From the NCBI GenBank assembly GCA_029959085.1, contig JARWIR010000011.1:5767840-5831839 (forward strand): a stretch of DNA of 64,000 bases, in the 5' to 3' direction. The notes under the pieces are model-generated. The model ran no database searches. It was given only the letters and a program-made list of their open reading frames with translations, and was not told where the DNA came from. Positions 55,430-64,000 of the stretch are shown here, one piece after another. Position numbers and translations under genes: made by a program. Source of the stretch: Nemophila menziesii. Its lineage: Eukaryota; Streptophyta; Magnoliopsida; Boraginales; Hydrophyllaceae. The first letter of the stretch is position 1. Each line of letters opens with the position of its first letter.

Positions 55430-56549
55430 ATAAAGTTTACATGAGCCAAGAAATTACAATATTCCAAGACTTTTATCAGGTCAAATATACTAACTATTTG
55501 TGAAATGCTGAACCTTAATACTAATAATCTCTTATTTCAAGTTGTAGTACTCTAGAAAGAGCCAGTCAAAAGCTTTAAAATTTAACCCTCATATATACTA
55601 TTGCAACAGTTATAGGTAAAACTTGGTATTATTAAATCTTAATTTTAATTACAATATAATACAAAAAATATCAAAGTTTCTATTGGGCATCGTTAAAAAC
55701 TTGTATGAAAATTTAAAGAAAAAGAAAACCATTACAAAGAGAAAAATAATCATTCATTCAAAAGTGGACACTCTTAAGAAAATATATTTATATATAAATA
55801 TCTTGCTACTGCAAGTCTTCATAATCAATTAACAAAAACGGAAGTCAATAAAAATATTGCTTCATACAAACAATATTACATTATTTATAACAACAACGGG
55901 CCATAACCTGTATTTTTCAAAGTATGAAATATCCCACGCATATATTTAATTACAATTTTGATCACCTGAGATAATGTGAGAGGCATCTTCCTTTCTCTAA
56001 ACATCTTCATGTTTAGTTCTTTTCTTAAGCTGGCATTAAAATGAAATTTTCTAGAAACGGAAACAACAAAAAATAAAAGAATAATATCTTAGAAGTAATA
56101 AATACATTTGTAATAGCAAAAGCCAAATGATTTAATAAGTGTAGGGTGCTTGGTTTACGTGACCCACGAAGAAGGCCAACACCTAAACTCAAAATCTTTT
56201 TAATTTCAACAGTGTCCTCAATAGTTTCAAAGGCTTCTATAAGCTTCATACATGTGGTACAAGATCAGTGTTTGAATCTCAAAAACGACAATAATACTTC
56301 GCATCGAACCCTTTGAACCCTCCTATAGACCCGACCACGTATGCTCTTAGACCATAGTCTAATTGTGCAATATGACCACAAATGGGACCCCCTTGCTTAA
56401 TTTTTCTTCACATATTATATAAATATTGAGCATAGTATATGAAAATAGTATATGCAGAAGCCTGTTCAGAGCAGTTCATAAAATATCACATTCGGAAGGT
56501 GTTAGTAGTAGTTCTCCCTTGTATAAACATATTTATGGATCTTAAATTT
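55430..56549. other. Unassigned AT-rich stretch
   Basis: Short ORFs on both strands show no recognisable domain. The best (56025-56249, minus, 74 codons) starts MKLIEAFETIEDTVEI and could be an exon remnant, but nothing around it supports a gene. Confidence 0.35.
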
Positions 56550-57018
56550 GTGAACCATACTTGATGCGCTTGCTCCATGGGATAAAAGTACTTAAGTGTG
56601 ATGAATCTCGGTTTTATTCATGTTTGTCACCCGTAGGTCAATAAACGATCATAACTTGACATTCTGCACTCCGAATTTCGCTGGTTTTTTTCACATGTTC
56701 TTCTTCATCCTGAGAGCTTTCCAACAATTTATAAATCAGCTCCACAATCTTCTGGGTTACGTTTTTGTCTCTTTTCACTTATTTGGAGGTATATCTTCGC
56801 TTTATCTAATCCTTTTAAATCCATAAGTTGTAAGACTCCGTGTTTTCTTCTTAGTTTTACCTATAAAGCAAAAAACACCTCAAAATGCTTCAAAAACACG
56901 AAAATCATTAACATTAGACTAAAACTTGAAATATATCAAATTAGGGGACAAAGACTCAAGAACCCCAAAGAATAGATGTCTCGTATTATTAAATATAATG
57001 GCATACGAGGAGACATCA
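56550..57018 (-). repeat. Partial Athila-type LTR
   Basis: The right edge has GATGTCTCGTATT...ATACGAGGAGACATCA (56973-57018), the terminal inverted repeat of this LTR group, with a longer stem than the others. Inner blocks such as CACTCCGAATTTCGCTGG resemble the ACTCCGATTGACC region of the young LTR. The left edge is lost. Confidence 0.6.
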
Positions 57019-57039
57019 CATATGCAATTAGGGTTTCTA

Positions 57040-57464
57040 GCTCTACATTTCACAACTTTGAGGAATGAAACCGGGTCTCCTATAAAAATAGGAGTAAACT
57101 CATTTGGAAGTATCTTCCAGCTAAAGGAAGCGAAAAATACTTGATATCTTCATCGGAAAATGAATATTGAATGTATTCCTCGACAGAAGACTTGCTCTGA
57201 AAGAATCTCTTAGCAGGTGAATCTTCTGAAAGACGGGGGACGGGAAAGGTATCTATACATGGGGTAACCGGAAGTGGTTACTCTTTTGCCTGCTTTCCAC
57301 CTCTATTTAATGCCAGAAATAGGCCAATTGTCTGAAGCATATGGGAATCCTTTGCATGAGCTATTGGCAGGAACCGGATTAAGCTGGGGTATAAGCCCAT
57401 CAAAACTCTCAACATCCATATGCTCCTCCTCTGTATAAAAAAGAGGCTCATAAATTTTGTCCAG
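57040..57464 (-). pseudogene. Host-gene-like fragment (possibly DUF7081-type plant protein)
   Basis: Across frame changes the minus strand reads LDKIYEPLFYTEEEHMDVES, PYASDNWPISG, KAGKRVTTSGYPMYRYL, KRFFQSKSSVEEYI and FFASFSWKIL. From memory, blocks like NWPLPGD-W-WK-GKR and FFASFSW-IP belong to an uncharacterised plant protein family (DUF7081), but I cannot search to confirm. Stops and shifts make it a pseudogene. It sits between a partial LTR and a LINE fragment, and a second copy of its start is at 62405-62530. Confidence 0.4.
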
Positions 57465-57598
57465 CGTGAAAAAAAATTGTGAACTTAATATGCATAGACA
57501 CTTACCATGTTTAATATGCCGAATCGTATTCTTACCCTTCTTGATTTGCGCTGCTTGTTGGTAGAATTTTTCATGCCTCTCCCCATATTTAACCCAAT

Positions 57599-58530
57599 CT
57601 AAATGCGGGCATTCAAACCAATGAATCCCCTCCTGTTAGAGCACACAAGTGACGCATTATAAAACCCTTGGAGAGCTTTCTGAGTGCCCGAGATCCAAGC
57701 CAGTAATCGGTCTTTACGCCGGAAAATGTCACCAAACGTGTCAAACTTCCATACCTCTAATTCATTACGCATAATCTCTATATTTGTCCTAGGATCTTGA
57801 CCTTCCTTAAACCAGTCCTTTCCACCAAATCTATTAAGTTTGCATGATGATCCCATGCCGCCTCAAATTGAAATAGTCTATTGCTAACACTCGATACAGA
57901 ATGGGACACTATAGGAATTACTTATAATACAAGATCTGAATGTATACGAGGTAGATGTTGCACTTTCGTGAACCCAAACATCTCTAACCACAAACGATTT
58001 CCATAAGCTCGGCAAAAATGCTTCAATTTCCTCAATCCCGTGTTCTAAGAGTCACTCCATGTGAACCTTGTACCAACAAAACCCAAATCTTACAAGCTAC
58101 ACTGATCCCTCCACTTCTCAAACTTAACCATAGAACTGTTAGTATTGTCACCTCCTCCAGTTATATCCTCAGGAGTCCCTATTTGATTAAAATCCCCTAC
58201 CACTATCCACAGTTCCTTTATATACCCCAAAGCCTCATCAAGTGCATCTCAAAAGAAAGTAATAATCCACGCTCGCGGACATGCGTACACTGCAGAAAGA
58301 AACCAAGAAGGACATGAGACTCTGGATATAAAAACATTAAGTACCTGTTTATTGGCTGATAAACTTTGAACCGATATATCTAGCGAATTCCAAGTGATCA
58401 AAATCCCCCCCGGAGAAATCATCTGCTTCAACACGAATGGACTTCTCCATTGGACAGACATAATGATTCGCGTAGATTTTGACCCGGATGCATAAGTTTC
58501 CACAATAATATATTTATGACGTGCATACAT
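57599..58530 (-). pseudogene. LINE endonuclease fragment
   Basis: From right to left the translation reads FLSAVYACPR, then IVVGDFNQIGTPEDITGG, then DLGFVGTRFTW, then the spacer RNELEVWKFDTFGDIFRRKDRLLAWI, the usual order of the L1 apurinic endonuclease and the region before RT. Stops interrupt it. No RT follows on its 3' side. Confidence 0.88.
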
Positions 58531-58789
58531 ATTTTTAGATGCTCGCCTGAAAAAATGTTCTTTACGGAACCTACTAATAGCTAGAATTTCACCAAATGTG
58601 TAAAATATAAGTATTTTGAGGTGGGTATATTATATGACTTTAAGTTCACCTGTAGTTAGTGGAGAAGGTAAATTTATTTAAGTGACAAGATATATCAAGA
58701 ATATACAATGAAATTTTTTAGGAAAGGGGGTTTCATTTCCGCAAATGATTTTTTTTTATATAGTGACATCTGGTTAGACTAATCATATG

Positions 58790-59970
58790 TCATACAATTG
58801 ACATTATTTTCTATGAATTCCTACAAGTTTTGTAGAAAGACTAATGGGGTGATATTCGAGATGATAAAGATTATTTGCTGCTCTTCTTGATTTGTATACT
58901 TCACTTTGATGGAAGTTAATGTTGATCCCTGAGATTCTAGTGAACAAATAAAGAGCCTCTTTAACCACACTAGATGAATTAGCATCAGGCTTCATAAAGA
59001 TAAGAAGAACATCTGCAAAAATAATGTGATTAAGCTTCAAGTTTATGCACTTAAGATAACTGAACTTGTTATTTTTAGCCACATGATATAATATCCCTGT
59101 AAACTCCTCCATACATATGGAAAACAAAAGGGGCAGAGCGGAACTCCCTTCCTAAGTCCGCTCTTCCCCTTGGAATAACCACAAGCTTGACCATTTATAT
59201 AAATAAAATATTGTGCTATAGACACACACATCTGGATCTATTTGATAAATTCATTTGGGAAACCAAAAGCTTCAATGGAATTCAACAAAAACACCCAATT
59301 TACATTGTCATAGGCCTTTTGTATATCAATGTTTATAGTACACATAAGAGAGACTGATTCTTTTCATAACCAAGCACAGTATCTAAAGCAACAAGATATT
59401 GTAACTAATAAAACTCCCTTGGACATAGGCTGCTTGATTTACCTAAATGATTGAATTGAGAACTTTCCTCAACCTATTTGAAATCACTCTACATATAGTT
59501 TTATAAGTAGCTACGACACAAGATATTGGCCTAAACTTTCTCACATTAGAGGCATTCTTCTCTTTAAGAATTATCACAATGTTTGTTGCATTAACCTGGC
59601 TGAGTAACTCATAATAATTTAAGCATTATTTAATTGCGCTACATAAATCTTAACCTATTATACTCCATGAAGATTTGTAGAAGCATGAATTTAAGCCATC
59701 AGGGCCTAGACATTTGTTCTCATCAATTGAGAAAAAAGAGGCTTTGATTTCTTCATTTATTATCTGAGAAATTAATTCATTGCACTGTTCCTCAGAATTG
59801 CTAGAGTTAATTTGCTTCTTGATGATAGAGCTTGAACAAAATTCTTAATTAACATCCTCAGAACTAAGTAAATCAATATAAAAATCAATGAATTCCTTTT
59901 TAATGAGACCGGGATCGATAATAGTTGTACGTGCATCATTAATAAGAGTAGAAATCATGTTTTTAGCTAT
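58790..59970 (-). pseudogene. LINE reverse transcriptase fragment
   Basis: The minus strand reads KCLGPDGLNSCFYKSSW, then IILKEKNASNVRKFRPISC, then VISNRLRKVL, then INGQACGYSKGKSGLRKG, then FSICMEEFTGILYHV, then LNHIIFADVLLIFMKPDANS and NINFHQSEVYKS. FADD is changed to FADV in the active site, and stops and shifts are common. It lies on the 5' side of the endonuclease fragment, the reverse of the order in one LINE, so the two are separate copies or rearranged. Confidence 0.88.
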
Positions 59971-59974
59971 ATAG

Positions 59975-61734
59975 ACTTCTAAAAATATAACGTGCTAAAT
60001 ACGAATCGATCTTTGATTGGAAAATATGGGTTAAAAATTGATTATAGTATAGGTGTGATGAATATAGTATCTGATTTTGTGTAAGTTAATAAAGAACGAG
60101 GTGGTATATCAGTAGATAGAAAAATAAGAAAGCAATGAGAGAAAGAGAGAGAGAGTTTGTTTTTGTTTTGAGTATTTTATTGATATTAGGGTTTTATTTT
60201 ATTTTATATATAATTTTATTTGTTGTTCAGACCATTATATGTTGGAGGTTGTAATGTTTAATTCCATTCATTATTTATCGTACAATGTTTAGTCCATTTA
60301 TTATTTATCTTTTAATGTTAGGTCTCTTTACTTTTTTCTTTAAATATACTACCTCAATAGGTTTTAAAGTAATTATAATTTTATTATGAAATTTTAATTC
60401 TTGTTATAATAATTGTGTCTTATTATTTTGTAGTTTATTATTATACAGAGAATTCGTTTAAGATATCAAGCTTCGTAATTTTAGTAACAAACAAGATATA
60501 AATTATGCCATAGTTGTGTTTATAGAAGTAAAGATGTTATGACAGGTTTTAATTTATCAAGTCCTTCCTAATCAGATTGAATTAGCGAGAAAGTATTCAT
60601 GAAGTCGGCTACCCCTCATATCGGTACAGTTAAAGCACCAAATAATTGTGAAACAACTATAATTATATTTGCACACATGTGATATGCATCGTATATGTAA
60701 AGACAAAACAATGCTCACTGCAAATTTTGATGACATTGTTAGAATTTTGTTGTGTTATAAATTTATTCATCCAAATTTAATTATCACATAATTAATATTA
60801 TAATATAGGTAATTCTTTTTATATATTCGTGACTCTATTGAGTTATATATTATTAGTAAATACGCTTAATCTTCAATCATTATTGTAAATATATAAACGA
60901 TGTCCATAAATTGATGATGATTCTCTAGATGAATCACCAAGTAATGAATGGTTACCCACTGAGAGTGAGTTTCAATGAGATTGGCCATCATTATCCCTCT
61001 CAGTCTCCAATAGAATCCGATAATTATGGGGGTTGTACCCAAGACACAAATCGAACCTAAGAGATCAAGGCATATGGGAATTTACAGAGATAAAAAGTAA
61101 GAAAAATGTTGTTGTAGGACCAAATTTATCTACGATAAAATAAAAGATGTGAGTCTTATAAATTTTCTGAAGTGTATATTCGTAACAAATATTCGAGGAT
61201 AGAGAAAATAAAAGTCTTAACTATTTAGGGGAAAAACTCTGATGCATTCATAGTCTTAAAGGTATGTTTGAGCTTGTGGATGAGATCTATGGCTATTTCA
61301 TGGTTATATTTGAGCATAGAGGGGAATTTATCTTTGCATTGATGGGAGCCTTGGATGATACTTGAAGTGTATATCCCCCTAATAGCGATAAACACTACTA
61401 GTAATCATAAATCATTCTCGTCCATTTAGTGTTCAAAATAATGGCTTAGCCTGCTACCTCGATATCACTTAGCCTCACTCAACCATCATTAGCAACAGAT
61501 TGTCCAACTCCAAAGATCAAAGTCAAAACTAGATAAAAAAGTGTAATAACTCTGCCATGCCAACTTCCTCTATCACATAACTCGGCCATGTCAGCCCACA
61601 ACCAACATTTTAACTATCCTCGGCTATTCCATGTCTGGGTGGGTGGGGGACCTCACCTAGCTTGACCAAGTAGTCAGGTTGACTTTGTAGGTTGTGGAAG
61701 ATATGGTAATAACATATGGTTTTTTTTCGAGTTG
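59975..61734. other. Unassigned AT-rich stretch
   Basis: I see no gene, repeat array or element edge except a short GA microsatellite near 60137-60155. Confidence 0.4.
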
Positions 61735-62150
61735 TGATACAAAATCGAAAATCAAAAGATTGAAACTTGCAAGTGTATGAGTGTTCGCAAATAATTAAGT
61801 ATAAAAGTGATTTCATTTTCACAGGGATTGACAAGTTAATACATAATCTGATTTCAATTAGATAATTTGTTTACAGTTAAGAAGAATAAAAAGTACAACT
61901 TCATTTGGTTTTTAGGAATAATGATTAAAGGTTTTGAATGGTGGAGGTTGACGAGTATTCACCGGCACCTAGTAATGGTGAAATTTGTGTTAATTCGACA
62001 TATAAATGGAAATTAAACAATGATGGTACTTTTCCTTGCCCACCTACGGATTTAGGTGGTTGTGGTCAAAGCATATTAGTGTTGAAATATTTGTAAGGTA
62101 ATGAGTAGGTGTCTCGTGTCTTACAAAAGCATAAGCGGCTTATAACAAAC
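61735..62150 (-). repeat. Possible Athila-type LTR fragment
   Basis: The order of ACTTGCAAGTGTATGAGTG, then TTCATTTTCACAGGGATTGAC, then TTCATTTGGTTTTTAGG resembles the beginning of the other minus-oriented LTRs (CTGCAAGTATACAGATCG, CGTTCCGCAGAGACTAC, TTATTTGGTTTTTGAA). Both ends are undefined. Confidence 0.5.
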
Positions 62151-62404
62151 ATGGTCTTAATGTGGTTAAATTTTTGAGCAAAGCTGCCCTTCCTTAAACT
62201 TAGATGAAAATACTAAACAAAAAGCTTCTTTTAGAAATGATTCTGCTGAGGATAACTACATCTACTGTCCAAGAGCTAAAGACATTACAGATTAAAATTT
62301 AAAGCATTTACAATGTCACTGGGGTAGAGGTGAGCCTGTAATTGTTAACAGTGTTCTTGAAACTACATGAGGTTTAAGCTGGAACCTATGGTGATGTGGC
62401 ATTC

Positions 62405-62530
62405 TTTTCGTCAAATCAAAAATCTTTTTGCCTGAGCTAGAGACCGGATATAGATTAGGTGTAAGCTCATTAACACTCTCGATTTCCATATACTTCTCAG
62501 TATAAAAAAAAGCTCAGGAATTTTGTCCAA
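62405..62530 (-). pseudogene. Second copy of the host-gene-like fragment
   Basis: About 120 bases match the fragment at 57365-57464 at moderate identity, for example AATTTTGTCCA and the region translating to KIPELF and LTPNLYPVSSS. It is too short to show a domain on its own. Confidence 0.4.
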
Positions 62531-62549
62531 CGTGCAAAAAAAAGAACTT

Positions 62550-64000
62550 TGAGATATGCGAAATCAAGAAAGTAAATATGCAATTATCAAAACAACATAA
62601 GTGAAAGTGAAAACAAAACCTGTAACAAAACATTTCATTAATTTTTATGATACTAATAATTCAATTAGATTTGTAATGAATACAAAAAATGAAAAACACT
62701 TTTACAACTCAGCAAATGAATATGCATACACACTGATCAAATGAAAAGCAGAACATAGACAGAGCCATCTTTTATGGTCCAATTTATTTGATATCAAACC
62801 AAACCTATTCACTCAAGCAAAAATTATAACCAGACAGAAATCACCGTTTCAATTAGATTACATATGACAATCTTATAGATACACACAAACTTATGTACGA
62901 CGATCTATAACCATAAAGATATACATATATTGATTGGAGCCAAAAAGTACATACAAGGAGAAATTACATGCATAATTTGGCCGATAACAGCCCTTTGTTA
63001 GGTTGTTCGGGCATATGTAATATTTTGTTAAATTTATTTTAGTCATAACAAGATTATATTAATATTAAGGGAATTGTAAAGGAAGATTAATCAATCTCTT
63101 GTGAATTAAAAGTAGCATCATTATACAAAATACACACTAGTAAACTAGGTAGATTATTACATCAACTGTGGGTGGAGAAGAGGGAAGAGGGAGGGGTGGT
63201 AGAAAACGCCTTTGATATACATTATTTTACATGATTAGTCGTTTTCTATAACTCTTAATTTGAAGATGCGTTAATTTTTTGAGCAAAGCCCGAGATTAAT
63301 TCACTTTGACAATTTCCGTTCATAGTGTGCATGCATGTATTAAATGATCTTATAGTGTAAAATTAACTTGATTTGAATATGTATTTATAAAGTTTATATC
63401 TAATCACATGCTTTTATAATAAAAACTAACCCAAAATTTAATGTTATTATTTTTCCAAATTGAAAAAACTAATTAAAAAAGTATATATGTGTGTTTTTAT
63501 GTATTTATCATTTATAAAGGTAGTTATTGTTGTTCTTATATTTATAGTAAAAATGTAAATATAGTGTCTTACCACTATTAGTATGGATGTTGATGTTGAA
63601 ATGACATGACCATCGATTTTGACCTTTATAAAATTCGAATATCGTATTAAATACATAAATCTGTAAAGAAAATATAGAACACTTATATTAAAATCTAATT
63701 TGTAAAAAAATTAATTACGTATATACCCAATTAATTTTAGTAGCTAAAAACTTATGCATAATACTAAAATATATTTATAGTTCTATTTTTATCAATTATA
63801 TAAAATATACACAATGCCTAAATATGTAATTGTATTTTATTTTACCATTTTTATGTAATATGCATATCACCGATTTATTTGAATCTATAAACATAATACG
63901 GATCGCAATATCAGGTTATGAGAATATATCATATTTTTAAATAGTAATATAAATTATATTGTCTCAATTGCACACATATAGTAAATATTATAGACTCTAC
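62550..64000. other. Unassigned AT-rich stretch to the window end
   Basis: The composition is very AT-rich with short A/T runs. I see no ORF with recognisable content, no RNA gene and no element edge. Confidence 0.4.

Overview
This window is repeat-dominated plant nuclear DNA. I find no convincing intact host gene. Almost everything recognisable is transposable-element sequence: Ty3/gypsy elements of the Athila type (tRNA-Asp primer site, protease motif DLGA instead of D[ST]GA, RT box FMDD, an extra ORF after pol, LTRs of about 1.5 kb), two Ty1/copia fragments, L1-type LINEs and a CACTA MITE. The tRNA-Asp primer site and the plant mobile domain fragment point to an angiosperm. The sequence alone does not name the species.

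Layout. 1-6487: a decayed minus-strand Athila-type element (A) running off the left edge, with its 5' LTR at 4991-6487. 6950-9459: a decayed plus-strand LINE whose tail is duplicated around a Tat-like LTR piece. 9470-10623: partial LTR. 10624-19226: a plus-strand Athila-type element lacking its 5' part, with pol in one frame broken by stop codons, an intact 436-aa ORF2 and a 3' LTR. It lies beside a minus-strand integrase fragment (B, 19227-20284). 20300-25641: degenerate tandem repeats, a pyrimidine-only-like tract, a minisatellite and a Tat-like LTR end. 25642-31803: three more Athila-type LTRs in mixed orientation and a gag remnant. 31804-32563: copia RT/RNase H remnant. 32564-38170 plus 50942-50997: minus-strand element C, split by the youngest insertion, a 12,771-bp element at 38171-50941. 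50998-53583: another Athila-type 3' region (D) and a copia 5' end. 53850-64000: gene-derived and LINE fragments, a CACTA MITE and AT-rich DNA without recognisable genes.

The 38171-50941 element is the centrepiece. It has a 5-bp target duplication (GATAA), two 1561-bp LTRs that differ at one base by eye, a tRNA-Asp PBS, a PPT and one uninterrupted 1881-codon gag-pol frame. Its second ORF has a single in-frame stop, so the element may be active for gag-pol while its ORF2 is broken.

Comparing the related copies (young, plus-strand, C and D) shows non-coding structure in the pol-to-LTR region that the genes do not explain. There is a hairpin directly next to the PPT with three compensated base pairs, and a second GNRA-loop hairpin just after ORF2. 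A PPT-like purine motif recurs at the same five places in three elements. GC-rich islands of CCGG palindromes keep their place between pol and ORF2 while their sequence differs between families. These shared structures are the best candidates here for something not yet described.
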